Source of the DNA: Nitrospinota bacterium
GTDB taxonomy: Bacteria; Nitrospinota; Nitrospinia; UBA9942; JAHJSF01
Reading direction: 5' to 3'
Assembly: GCA_018830405.1 (NCBI GenBank)
Contig: JAHJSF010000163.1
Coordinates: 1-29,249, forward strand
DNA: 29,249 bases
Shown: positions 7,129 to 15,582 of the stretch, one piece after another
How the letters are laid out: each line of letters opens with the position of its first letter
Numbering within the stretch: position 1 is the first letter of the stretch
Notes under the pieces: model-generated
Seen by the model: the letters and a program-made list of their open reading frames with translations, nothing else
Database searches by the model: none
What the model was told of the DNA's origin: nothing
Program-made: the position numbers and the translations under genes

Positions 7129-9197
7129 TTACTTAACAACAAGCTTACTAAAATCGGCTATTCCACTAAAGAGAGAACTAACCCTCTTAAGGAGGGAAAG
7201 CCTATTATCCCTGACAGTCGGCTCTTTATCCATAACCATTACCCCATCAAAGAAGAGGTCAACAGTCTCTCTGACGGCAACAACCTCTTTCAATGCCCCC
7301 TTATATTCTCCTCTATTGTATAGGGAGGAAACCTTATTCTCTACATTGATCAGACTTCTGTAGAGGGCCTTTTCGGCATCATCCCTGAAGAGTTGAGGAG
7401 ATACTTCGGGTAAGGAATCTACCCCTTTTAGAATATTCCCGACTCGATTAAAGGTAACAGCCAAAGACTCAAAATAAGGCTCTTTTTTGAGGGAAGCAAC
7501 CGCCTTAACCTTTTCGATATCATCGGTCAAATGGTCAAAACTGGCGGCAAAGACTCCATCTATTACATCATATTCTACCCCTCCGGCCGTAAGCTGATTC
7601 TTTAAGCGAGATATGAAGAAACCTCTTATATCTCTTTGAATTTCATCACTATTCCTTGTCAGCTTGGCTCCATAACACTCTATAGCCCTGATAATAATAT
7701 TGGATAGGCTAAAGTCCCATTTATTCTTCATTATGATATTCATAACGGCCAGTGACTGGCGCCTGAGGGCCAACGGGTCCTCTGATCCCGAGGGGATAAG
7801 CCCTACCCCGAAGCAACCGACAATAGAATCTATCTTGTCTGCAACATTTAGAATGGCCCCTATCTTAGTGGAAGGTAATTTGTCCCCGGCAAAGCGGGGG
7901 AGATACTGCTCAAAAAGTGCCTCCGAAACCTCCCTCTCCTCTTTTGAACTTCCGGCATAATCGCGCCCCATTATCCCCTGAAGCTCAGGAAATTCGTAGA
8001 CGACCTGGGTCATCAGGTCTGCCTTAGAGAGATGGGCGGCCCTAACGGCAGATTCTTTAAGGGAGGGATCAAGAAGCTCGGCGATATAGGCGGCCAAAAG
8101 CTTAACCCTGTCCACCTTCTCAGCCAAAGTACCCAACTTATCCTGCCAAACAACCTTTGACAGCTTGGAATTATAATGCTCAAGGGGCTCGCTTCTGTCG
8201 TTGGCATAAAAATATTCTGCGTCGGCAAATCTGGCCCTGACCACCTTCTCATATCCTTTACGGACCAATTTAGGTTTTGTAGAACGGTTGTTGCTGACAA
8301 CTACAAAATAGGGGAGGAGGTTGCCTTTAGTATCGGCTATGGTAAAACACTTCTGATGTTTTTTGATTACCTCTATAAGAAGTTCTTTAGGAAGTTTTAG
8401 ATATTTTTTCTCAAAACCACCGAGAATCGGGAATGGATATTCGGTCATACTTACCGTTGTCTCAAGGAGACCTTCATCCATTATAAGGCTCCCCTTAACA
8501 GAAGAGGCTAAAGATTTGGCCCCTTTAAGAATAATCTTCTCCCTCTCTTTTCTATCAACAATTACATAGCGTTTCAGAGATTTATCAAGATATGACTTAA
8601 GGTTACTGACCTTGAATTCCCTCGGGGCCAAGAAACGATGTCCGGTAGAAATGTCACCGCTTTTGATATCTCCAATCTTAAAATTGACCACCTCGGAATC
8701 GTACATAGCCACTATCCAATGGATCGGCCTGACAAAACGGGTTGCCCCCCCCCCCCCCTCATTGTCTTCGGGAAGGAGATAGATGAGATAATTTCTGGCA
8801 AGGCCTCGGCCAAAATCTTCTTGGTCTTCAGCCTATTTTCTTCTACAACAACGGCCAGATATTCCCCCCTATCCTTCTTTTCTACGTAGACCTTATCCAT
8901 AGAGACATTTTGACTTTTGGCAAACCCGATGGCAGCCTGGGTCGGTTTCCCCTCGGCATCGTATGATATACGTTTTGGGGGGCCGATTACAGTTCTCTTG
9001 AGGGCTTCTTGGCTCGATTTCATCGAATCTACATGTAAAACTAAGCGGCGCGGGGTACCGTCTACATAGATGTTTTCAAAGGGAAGCCTGTACTTGGTCA
9101 ATATATCGGAGGCCACCTTTTCAAGGCTGGCAATGGCGGAAGTAAGATAATTGGAGGGAATCTCCTCCATCCCTATCTCTAAAAGAAGTTCGCTCAT
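7129..9197 (-). CDS. glyS: Glycine-tRNA ligase beta subunit, reading frame broken at a G14 run
   Basis: Two adjacent frames make one gene. The upstream frame (from 9197) begins [20 protein letters not shown], typical of GlyS, and runs to MRGGGG, where it leaves frame. The downstream frame resumes with [14 protein letters not shown] and continues through an HD-type domain and the C-terminal anticodon-binding helices. The junction is a run of 14 G on the coding strand (8745-8758). Adding one G joins the frames into 689 residues, the usual GlyS length (that of the E. coli protein). The nearly invariant Trp of the MRWG motif is also replaced by Gly within the run. The gene overlaps glyQ by ATGA. 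GlyS forms the alpha2beta2 glycyl-tRNA synthetase with GlyQ and is expected to be essential, so an assembly error or slippage-corrected expression is more likely than a dead gene. Confidence 0.93.
8745..8758 (-). other. G14 homopolymer run inside glyS (frameshift site)
   Basis: Fourteen consecutive C on the plus strand (G in the mRNA). It lies exactly where the two glyS frames must be joined, and one extra G restores the frame. Such runs are prone to polymerase slippage and to sequencing or assembly error. Confidence 0.95.
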
Positions 9198-10087
9198 TTC
9201 TTCTTTCTTTTCCCCCCTTTCTTAAGGAGGGGGAAACCCTTCTCCTCTCTTGTTTTAAGGTAGCCCTCGGCACACTTTCTGGCTAGGTTTCTGACCCGGC
9301 CGATATAACCGGTCCGCTCGGTAACACTTATAGCCCCCCTGGCATCAAGCATGTTGAAGGCATGGGAGCATTTTAGACAAAAATCGTAGGCGGGGAGGTA
9401 TAGCCCTCTATCTATATTGGTCAAACATTCCCCCTCATAGATATCAAATATTTTAAGGTATGATTCAGGATTGGAGACCTCAAAGTTATAGGTAGAAAAC
9501 TCAACCTCATCCTGGTGATGAATATCTCCGTAGGTTATATCCCCCTTCCACTTTAGGTCGTAGACATTGTCTACCCCCTGCAGATACATGGCGATTCTCT
9601 CAATGCCATAGGTAAGTTCAACGGTAACCGGAGAAAGCTCTATACCGCCGGCCTGCTGGAAATAGGTAAACTGGGTAACCTCCATCCCATCTAGCCATAT
9701 CTCCCAACCAAGCCCCCAGGCCCCCAAGGTTGGAGACTCCCAGTCATCCTCAACAAAGTGGATATCATGCTCCTTAGGGTCTATATGGAGCTTTTTTAGG
9801 CTTTCAAGATAAAGTTCCTGAACATTTAAAGGGGAAGGTTTTAAGATAACCTGAAATTGATAGTAGTGCTGAAGACGGTTCGGGTTTTCCCCGTAACGAC
9901 CGTCGGTAGGTCTGCGGGAAGGCTGAACATAGGCCGCGCTGAAGGGTTCCGGCCCGAGTATACGCATGAAGGTAGCCGGATGGAAGGTTCCCGCCCCAAC
10001 CTCCATATCGTAGGGCTGCATTATCAAGCACCCCTGATCCGACCAGAATTTTTCTAACCTGCTTATAACTTCTTGAAAATCTAACAT
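9194..10087 (-). CDS. glyQ: Glycine-tRNA ligase alpha subunit
   Basis: A 297-residue class II synthetase subunit that activates glycine and charges tRNA-Gly together with GlyS. Motifs are textbook: [20 protein letters not shown] at the start, then [37 protein letters not shown] and [11 protein letters not shown]. The core matches the family in length (about 285-290), but the last dozen residues ([11 protein letters not shown]) are a basic tail encoded by a CCCCCC...GGGGGG palindrome that resembles the intergenic repeats of this genome. The stop overlaps the glyS start (ATGA), so the subunits are translationally coupled. cimA lies 51 bases upstream. Confidence 0.97.
   Translation of the reverse strand: MLDFQEVISRLEKFWSDQGCLIMQPYDMEVGAGTFHPATFMRILGPEPFSAAYVQPSRRPTDGRYGENPNRLQHYYQFQVILKPSPLNVQELYLESLKKLHIDPKEHDIHFVEDDWESPTLGAWGLGWEIWLDGMEVTQFTYFQQAGGIELSPVTVELTYGIERIAMYLQGVDNVYDLKWKGDITYGDIHHQDEVEFSTYNFEVSNPESYLKIFDIYEGECLTNIDRGLYLPAYDFCLKCSHAFNMLDARGAISVTERTGYIGRVRNLARKCAEGYLKTREEKGFPLLKKGGKRKKK
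9211..9236. repeat. C/G-run palindrome forming the glyQ 3' end
   Basis: TTCCCCCCTTTCTTAAGGAG followed by GGGGAAA is a near-palindrome like the CCCCCTTA...AAGGGGG cores of the intergenic elements at 11825-11868 and 14580-14610. It encodes the basic tail of GlyQ. Confidence 0.5.
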
Positions 10088-10138
10088 ATCCTCGAAATTG
10101 TATGGCCTATAAAACCATCTATAACATGCTAAATAACC

Positions 10139-11707
10139 CTATTTTTTCCTCTTATTGAGCTTATAATCCATACTATCCACGATGGCCTGCCAACTCGCTT
10201 CTATAATGTTACCATGCACCCCGACCGTGCCCCAAGTACCTGAGCTATCTCCCGATTCTATAAGAACCCTCGTCTTGGCCTCAGTGCCGCTCTTCCCGTC
10301 CAGAATACGCACCTTGAAGTCTACCAGACTAACATCTATTAGTTCAGGATAAAATTTATAAAGCGCCTTTCTAAGGGCGTGGTCAAGGGCATTAACAGGG
10401 CCATTCCCCTCGGCAGCCGTTATTTCAACCTTTTCCCCTACCTTTATCTTGATGGTTGCCTCTGAAATAGGCTCCTCATCCTTATTTCGCTTTTCAACAA
10501 TAACCCGAAAACCGATTAGTTCAAAGAATTTCTTTCTCTTCCCTTTGGCCTCGTTCATCAGAAGCTCAAAAGAGGCATCGGCCCCCTCAAACTGATACCC
10601 CTGCCCTTCAAGGTCCTTAAGGCGTGAGACTATATTAGCCACCGTCCCATCCTTGGAATCTATATCCACCCCATACTGCTTGGCCTTAATAAGTATATTG
10701 CTCCTGCCGGAAAGCTCCGAAACCAGAATCCTTTGAACATTGCCAACCAACTCCGGTTCGATATGCTCATAGGTCTTAGGGTTCTTCATCACCGCGCTGG
10801 CATGCACTCCTCCCTTGTGGGCGAAGGCGCTCTTCCCAACATAGGGGCGATGATTGTAATGTTTCATATTGGCAATTTCATCCACAAAGGCGGAGACCTC
10901 GCTCAATTTGGCAGCCTGTTTGTCAGTAACACACTTCTTTCCAAACTTAAACTTGAGGTTAGGGATGATAGAGCAGAGATTGGCATTGCCGCATCTCTCC
11001 CCATAACCATTTATCGTCCCCTGCACCTGGGTTGCCCCATGGGCCACCGCAATAATAGAATTGGCCACGGCCATTTCGGTATCGTTATGGACATGTATCC
11101 CGATAGGTAGCTTCACAGATTCGGCAACAGCCTTCATGATATCGGGAACCTCAGTAGGCATAGTCCCCCCGTTGGTATCACACAGGACAATCCAATCCGC
11201 TCCCCCTGCCTCAGCTGCCTGTATCGCCTTTATGGCATATTCGGGATTTCCCTTATATCCGTCAAAGAAGTGTTCTGCATCAAACATAACCTCATCGACA
11301 TGCTTCTTCAGGTAGCTGATTGAATCAAAGATCATCTCCAGATTCTCTTCCTTACTGATTCTGAGAGCATCTCTGACGTGCAGATCCCAGGCCTTACTAA
11401 AAAGAGTGATGACAGAGGAATTTGATTTTAGGAGGGCCTTGATATTCTCATCGTCGGCAACCTTACTCTTGGCCCTTCTGGTGCTCCCAAAGGCGGCAAT
11501 CTTGGCGTTTTTAAGGGTGTGCTTTTTAATCTCGGAGAAGAAGGCGGTATCCTTAGGATTGGCCCCCGGCCATCCTCCCTCGATGTAGTCTATCCCCAAC
11601 TCATCGATCTTAAGGGCAATCCTTACCTTATCCTCCAGGGAGAAGGAGATATCCTCCGCCTGCGCCCCGTCGCGTAGAGTCGTATCGTATAGTTTTATTC
11701 TATTCAT
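10139..11707 (-). CDS. cimA: (R)-citramalate synthase
   Basis: A 522-residue member of the isopropylmalate/homocitrate/citramalate synthase family. It most likely condenses pyruvate and acetyl-CoA to citramalate, the threonine-independent entry to isoleucine. Evidence: the TIM-barrel start [20 protein letters not shown], the citramalate-type [13 protein letters not shown], metal-binding [12 protein letters not shown] and the [12 protein letters not shown] active-site loop, then a C-terminal LeuA-type regulatory domain (from about residue 390, ending in a segment with [19 protein letters not shown]). The last segment matches the CimA group rather than LeuA. AAGGA lies 11 bases before the ATG. 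Regulation by isoleucine through the C-terminal domain is known for relatives. Confidence 0.92.
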   Translation of the reverse strand: MNRIKLYDTTLRDGAQAEDISFSLEDKVRIALKIDELGIDYIEGGWPGANPKDTAFFSEIKKHTLKNAKIAAFGSTRRAKSKVADDENIKALLKSNSSVITLFSKAWDLHVRDALRISKEENLEMIFDSISYLKKHVDEVMFDAEHFFDGYKGNPEYAIKAIQAAEAGGADWIVLCDTNGGTMPTEVPDIMKAVAESVKLPIGIHVHNDTEMAVANSIIAVAHGATQVQGTINGYGERCGNANLCSIIPNLKFKFGKKCVTDKQAAKLSEVSAFVDEIANMKHYNHRPYVGKSAFAHKGGVHASAVMKNPKTYEHIEPELVGNVQRILVSELSGRSNILIKAKQYGVDIDSKDGTVANIVSRLKDLEGQGYQFEGADASFELLMNEAKGKRKKFFELIGFRVIVEKRNKDEEPISEATIKIKVGEKVEITAAEGNGPVNALDHALRKALYKFYPELIDVSLVDFKVRILDGKSGTEAKTRVLIESGDSSGTWGTVGVHGNIIEASWQAIVDSMDYKLNKRKK

Positions 11708-11745
11708 CTATTCATCGTCCTTTTTTGGTTTTTTTGGGCTGTCCC

Positions 11746-11939
11746 AGTGTTTAGTTGCATAAGTCTGCGTCAGTACCAAGACCGAGAATTTGGCGCGGCC
11801 GGCGCGAAGACAACCGCGGCACAACCCCCTTATTCCCCCTTAACAAAGGGGGATAGGGGGTTGTATACCGAAGATTGACGACAAAGCCGGGCGTGTCAAA
11901 GGCCGGTTGACTACAGCAAGATTTAGGCAATTAAGCACC
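11746..11939 (+). mobile_element. MITE-like element, copy 1 (194 bp)
   Basis: This element reappears inverted at 19067-19274. Its two ends are imperfect inverted repeats: AGTGTTTAGTTGCATAAGTC on the left and, read inward from the right, AGTGCTTAATTGCCTAAATC in copy 2 (16 of 20 agree). It encodes no protein. The centre is a strong palindrome with CAACCCCC / GGGGGTTG and CCCCCTT / AAGGGGG arms. The right end overlaps the last two codons of lysC. I see no target duplication. Ends and homology are direct observations; transposition is inference. Confidence 0.85.
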
Positions 11940-13148
11940 TAAGTCAAAGACCTTATGTAGTACGTTGGCAGCCTTCTTTAGCTGCTTCTCAGAGATAACA
12001 CACGATATCTTTATCTCCGAGGTGCTTATCATCATAATATTGATATTCTCATCGGCCAAGGCCTGAAACATCCTGGCCGCCACGCCGGAATGACTCCTCA
12101 TCCCAACCCCGACAACGGAGATCTTTCCTATCTTCGGATCAAGCTTAACATTGTCCGCCCCTATCTTATCGGCGATATCCTCGGCGATAACCTTGGCCTC
12201 GGCGGCGTCATCCTGAGGGACGGTAAAACTTAAGTCTGTCTTGTTGTTTCCTCCAACATTCTGGATTATCATGTCAACAACTATATTCTTCTTGGCAATC
12301 CGGCCAAATATCTGGGCCGCTATTCCCGGACTATCCGGGACGCCAAGCAGTGTAATCTTGCTCTGGTTCTTATCGGTAATAACCGCAGATACTATCTCAC
12401 TTTCCATCCTCTTATCCTCCTTAACGATCAGTGTCCCTTCCCCCTCCTCAAATGTAGGGATAACCTTTATAGGCACCTCATACTTGGCAGCCATCTCAAC
12501 GGCCCGACTATGCAGAACCTTGGCCCCAAGACCAGACATCTCCAGCATCTCTACATAAGATATGCGGGGTATCCTTCTGGCATCGGGGACAACAGCAGGG
12601 TCTGAGGTATATACCCCATCCACATCGTCCTTACAGATGATACACTGGTCGGCCTTAAGAGCGTGGGCTATAGCCACCGCCGTAAGATCAGAACCGCCTC
12701 TCCCTAAGGTAGTAACCTCCGATTCTTCCGAAATCCCCTGAAAACCAGCCACAACCGGGATTCCCCCCGCACCTATAATCTCGTTCAGCCGCCCAACATC
12801 TATCCTCTTTATCCGTGCCTTAGAGTGCATCGAATCGGTAACAATCCCCGCCTGCCTTCCGGTTAAAGAAGAGGCCTCGACCCCCAAAGTATTAATAGCT
12901 ATAGTAAGAAAGGAAGCAGACACCCTCTCCCCATTAGAAAGGAGAAGATCCATTTCTCGTCGGCTAGGGTTTGGGCTAAACGACTGGGCCATCTTGGTTA
13001 GGCGGTCCGTTTCGCCAGCCATGGCCGAGACTACAACCACAACCTTGGTACCCTTCCGATAGTCAGCCACAACCTTATCGGCCACCTTCTTTATCTTCTC
13101 CACGCTCCCAACGGAGGTTCCGCCAAACTTATATACAGATAAGCTCAT
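11931..13148 (-). CDS. lysC: Aspartate kinase
   Basis: A 405-residue enzyme that phosphorylates aspartate at the first step of the lysine, threonine and methionine pathways. The kinase domain starts with VYKFGGTSVGSVEKI, then TTLGRGGSDLTAVAIAHAL and the KDDVDGVYTSDP segment. Two ACT domains follow from about residue 265 (ITLLGVPDSPGIAAQIFG; ISVVGVGMRSHSGVAARMFQ), the site of feedback control by lysine and/or threonine in relatives. Length is normal for the monofunctional alpha-beta form. No riboswitch space exists upstream: the ApgM-like gene ends 35 bases before the start. The final Ala and the stop codon come from the terminal repeat of the adjoining MITE-like element. Confidence 0.97.
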   Translation of the reverse strand: MSLSVYKFGGTSVGSVEKIKKVADKVVADYRKGTKVVVVVSAMAGETDRLTKMAQSFSPNPSRREMDLLLSNGERVSASFLTIAINTLGVEASSLTGRQAGIVTDSMHSKARIKRIDVGRLNEIIGAGGIPVVAGFQGISEESEVTTLGRGGSDLTAVAIAHALKADQCIICKDDVDGVYTSDPAVVPDARRIPRISYVEMLEMSGLGAKVLHSRAVEMAAKYEVPIKVIPTFEEGEGTLIVKEDKRMESEIVSAVITDKNQSKITLLGVPDSPGIAAQIFGRIAKKNIVVDMIIQNVGGNNKTDLSFTVPQDDAAEAKVIAEDIADKIGADNVKLDPKIGKISVVGVGMRSHSGVAARMFQALADENINIMMISTSEIKISCVISEKQLKKAANVLHKVFDLGA

Positions 13149-13182
13149 ATTATAACCAAGTTACAAACAAGATAATAAATAG

Positions 13183-14361
13183 TTAATTCCCGAGCAACAA
13201 CTCTATCAGTTTATGCCCCTCAGGGACAAAAAACTTGCTCTTCTCGACTACTCTCTCTGAAAAACACTCCCCCCCCTCAATCCCCTCTAAGGGAGGGTAG
13301 ATGGCAAAAGGAACCGGCTCGGCCGAGTGGGTGCGGAGAGCAATAGGCGTTCTATGGTCAGATACAAGGAGTATCCTATATTCGGGGAAGACCTTCATCC
13401 CCTTAAGGATATTCCCCACAACACGTCTATCAAAATCCTCTATTGATCTAACCTTCAATTCGACAGAACCATTATGCCCCGACTCATCGGGAGATTCAAC
13501 ATGGAGATAGACAAAATCCTTATCTTTTAATTCGTTCAAGGCATACTCCGCCTTCCCCTCATAATTTGTATCTACATATCCGGTTGCCCCCGGGACATCT
13601 ATAGGGGTAAGACCGGCAAAAATTCCGATTCCCTTCATAAGGTCAACAGCAGCGATTACCGAACCGGTAATCCCAAAACGCTCCTTCATGGTAGGCATGA
13701 CCGGAACCCTCCCCTGCCCCCACAACCAGATACTATTGGCCTTTAAATCGCCGTTATGCGTACCGACATACTCTTTGATAATTCCCTGCGACCTATTCAT
13801 TAAATCATTCAGGATATCGGCTCTACCCCCCTGCGGAAGATAGCCTTTTATCTCTTGGCCGCTAATGTCATGCGGGGGAGTGCATTTTAGTTTTTCATTC
13901 CCCCCCTTCCAAACCATAATATGGCGATAACTCTTGCCGGGGTAGAATTTGAACTCCTCATTCCCCAACCGTTCATCAAGAAAAGAAATTAATCCTGCCG
14001 CATCCTCTGTAGAGACATGACCGGCGCTGAAGTCATCCATAACCGTCCTGTCATTCCCCAAGGTAACAAGGTTACATCGGAAAGGGATATCTCCCTCAGC
14101 AAGTTTAATCCCCATATTGGCCGCCTCAAAAGGGGCTCTACCGGTATAATATTTCCTCGGGTCATAACCAAGGATAGAGAGGTTGCAGACATCGCTCCCC
14201 GGAGACATCCCATCGGGGACGGTGTTCACCATTCCGACAGAACCCTCTCTGGCCATAAAATCCATATTCGGGGTATGGGCGGCCTCGAGGGGAGTTTTAT
14301 TGCCCAACTCTTCTATCGGATAATCGGGCATCCCATCGGCCAACAAAACTATATATTTCAA
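13183..14361 (-). CDS. ApgM-family phosphoglycerate mutase-like protein, possible homoserine kinase
   Basis: A 392-residue alkaline-phosphatase-superfamily protein of the archaeal-type cofactor-independent phosphoglycerate mutase group. Seen: KYIVLLADGMPDYPIEELGN with metal-binding Asp, the nucleophile Ser region PDGMSPGSDVCNLSILGYDP, GRAPFEAANMGI, HVESPDESGHNGSVELK and the metal site VSDHRTP...RTHSAEPVPFAIY. A sub-branch of this family (TIGR02535) is proposed to be homoserine kinase in bacteria lacking ThrB. The neighbour lysC favours that role, while glycolytic mutase activity remains possible. Both available starts are TTG; 14361 is chosen because relatives begin (M)KYIVLL; 14373 would add four residues. 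Confidence 0.8.
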   Translation of the reverse strand: MKYIVLLADGMPDYPIEELGNKTPLEAAHTPNMDFMAREGSVGMVNTVPDGMSPGSDVCNLSILGYDPRKYYTGRAPFEAANMGIKLAEGDIPFRCNLVTLGNDRTVMDDFSAGHVSTEDAAGLISFLDERLGNEEFKFYPGKSYRHIMVWKGGNEKLKCTPPHDISGQEIKGYLPQGGRADILNDLMNRSQGIIKEYVGTHNGDLKANSIWLWGQGRVPVMPTMKERFGITGSVIAAVDLMKGIGIFAGLTPIDVPGATGYVDTNYEGKAEYALNELKDKDFVYLHVESPDESGHNGSVELKVRSIEDFDRRVVGNILKGMKVFPEYRILLVSDHRTPIALRTHSAEPVPFAIYPPLEGIEGGECFSERVVEKSKFFVPEGHKLIELLLGN

Positions 14362-14486
14362 GACAATTTCCAATCTGTTAAAAAATAAAAAACTTAAAAA
14401 TCAAACAACTGATTAATAATAACAGACTGCCCATTTGTAGGCAATTAGATAAGGCTTTTTGCACCGCCCCCAATTAAAACCATACT

Positions 14487-14510
14487 TCTCTCCCCTCTAT
14501 TGGGGAGAGA
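14487..14510. repeat. Perfect hairpin TCTCTCCCC/GGGGAGAGA
   Basis: Nine-base arms around TCTATT. It belongs to the common class of CTCTCCCC...GGGGAGAG intergenic hairpins. The stretch 14374-14640 otherwise contains only repeats. Confidence 0.7.
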
Positions 14511-14579
14511 CATGAGAGAGGGGTTACAAACAAAAACATAGAATAGATTCCTCCCTTTAGCAAAGGGCTGCCCTACCAA

Positions 14580-14610
14580 CTCCCCCTTTCGTGAAGGGGG
14601 GATAGGGGGA
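14580..14610. repeat. C/G-run hairpin
   Basis: CCCCCTT and AAGGGGG arms with a short loop, followed by GGATAGGGGG. It shares the CCCCCTT...AAGGGGG-ATAGGGGG pattern with the core of the MITE-like element. Confidence 0.6.
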
Positions 14611-14666
14611 TTTAACCGGCTTCTTACAACTCAAACACCAAATAGAAGTGAAAAACAGAAATATTG

Positions 14667-14694
14667 TTTACATTGGCAAACGAAATGCTATAAT
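14667..14694 (+). promoter_or_regulatory. Promoter of tRNA-Ala
   Basis: TTTACA (14667-14672) and TATAAT (14689-14694) with a 16-base spacer give a good sigma-70-type promoter. The expected start is about 13 bases before the tRNA. Confidence 0.65.
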
Positions 14695-14712
14695 TGCAGA
14701 CTGCATTTCGTT
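14679..14712. promoter_or_regulatory. 10-bp inverted repeat around the tRNA-Ala -10 box
   Basis: AACGAAATGC (14679-14688) and its exact reverse complement GCATTTCGTT (14703-14712) flank TATAATTGCAGACT. The position, from spacer to leader, suggests an operator or a leader hairpin. Confidence 0.55.
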
Positions 14713-14714
14713 AT

Positions 14715-14794
<80 letters not shown>

Positions 14795-14906
14795 TCTGTA
14801 ACCTTCCAATATCAACATCCTAAGGGCCTTTACCGCCATCTCGGTTCTGTTTTTTGCCCCAAACTTTTTAATTACTTCTCTCAAGTAATTTGGTACACTT
14901 AGGAAA

Positions 14907-15148
14907 ATGAGCAAGTATAAATTCACACCTTATTTTGAAAATGAAGTTTTACGAAAACGGCCATATATCGAAAAAGAATGGTGTGTCCGAGTACTTGAGA
15001 ATGCAATACGAATAGAACCGCAGGAAGATAACCGATTTCGTTTCTGGGGGTTATTGAAGAACTTGACGGTAAAATTCTTCGAGTTGTCACCCTTGCGGAT
15101 AAGGTTACCATTCATAACGCTTTTCCAGACAGGAGGTTTAAATCATGA
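14907..15148 (+). pseudogene. DUF4258-like toxin candidate, frameshifted
   Basis: The first 49 residues (SKYKFTPYFENEVLRKRPYI through EDNRFRFWG) read like a DUF4258 RelE-fold protein. After the G run near 15046-15050 the frame is lost. The -1 frame continues with VIEELDGKILRVVTLADKVT and ends DRRFKS with TGA overlapping the next ATG (ATGA), so adding one G (five to six) gives a single 80-residue protein. The uninterrupted frame as it stands runs to 15188 through the partner gene and is not credible. It is either a real loss-of-function mutation of a toxin or a homopolymer error. The pair lies between tRNA-Ala 3'-end repeats. Confidence 0.75.
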
Positions 15149-15363
15149 AACTAAACTACTATCCAGACACAGATTCTCTCTATATTGACCTAGCTTCCAA
15201 GCCAAGTACTGAAAGTCGAGAGGTTTCAGAAGGCGTTGTTCTTGATTATGGCGCCGATGGGAATCTTGTTGGCATAGACATTGACAATGCCAGCAAGAAA
15301 CTGGAGCTTAAAGAGATGAGTTTAAGCAAGTTGCCCTGGGAACTTCAAACTATCTCGGCCTAA
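15145..15363 (+). CDS. DUF2283 protein (putative antitoxin partner of DUF4258)
   Basis: A 72-residue protein with the DUF2283 pattern: KLNYYPDTDSLYIDLASKPS, then SEGVVLDYGADGNLVGIDID and a final NASKKLELKEM. Genes of this type commonly follow DUF4258 genes, and the pair is regarded as toxin-antitoxin-like; the biochemical role is not established to my knowledge. An AGGAGG ribosome site precedes the ATG, which overlaps the DUF4258 stop. Unlike its partner this frame is intact, which fits selection to keep an antitoxin or a recent loss of the toxin. Confidence 0.85.
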   Translation: MKLNYYPDTDSLYIDLASKPSTESREVSEGVVLDYGADGNLVGIDIDNASKKLELKEMSLSKLPWELQTISA

Positions 15364-15390
15364 GCGAAGAGTCAGCCAGTTCATTTTTGT

Positions 15391-15430
15391 AAGAGGTCGT
15401 TGGTTTGATCCCGATCAGCTCCACTTTTCT
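15391..15430 (+). repeat. Copy of the tRNA-Ala 3' end (att-like), right copy
   Basis: Matches 14755-14794 at 38 of 40 bases, including the T arm, acceptor 3' strand and the CACTTTTCT flank. No 5' half of a tRNA precedes it, so it is not a functional tRNA. Confidence 0.85.
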
Positions 15431-15525
15431 AAGAATACTCTAGTAGTTCAACAAGCTTCGGCTTAATCTTATATTTTGTTTACTTACGCTCGATATGATG
15501 GAAAGTGTTTCCGCCTATTAACACT

Positions 15526-15576
15526 GTTAAGCGAGACCGCTTGCTCCCTCCGGTCGCTATAGCGGTCTCGCTTAAC
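15526..15576. repeat. Perfect 15-bp inverted repeat upstream of the TPR pseudogene
   Basis: GTTAAGCGAGACCGC and GCGGTCTCGCTTAAC enclose 21 bases. The ends GTTAAGC and GCTTAAC match the integron core consensus GTTRRRY/RYYYAAC, but in the wrong order for an attC site. It could be a terminator, an IS/cassette scar or part of a repeat family. Otherwise 15431-15582 is empty. Confidence 0.7.
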
Positions 15577-15582
15577 GCGCTG

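Noticed and set aside
13149-13182. Lysine riboswitch before lysC
   Set aside because: Only 34 bases separate lysC from the upstream gene, too few for the aptamer.
15391-15430. Second tRNA-Ala gene
   Set aside because: Only the T arm and acceptor 3' half are present; there is no D arm or 5' acceptor strand.
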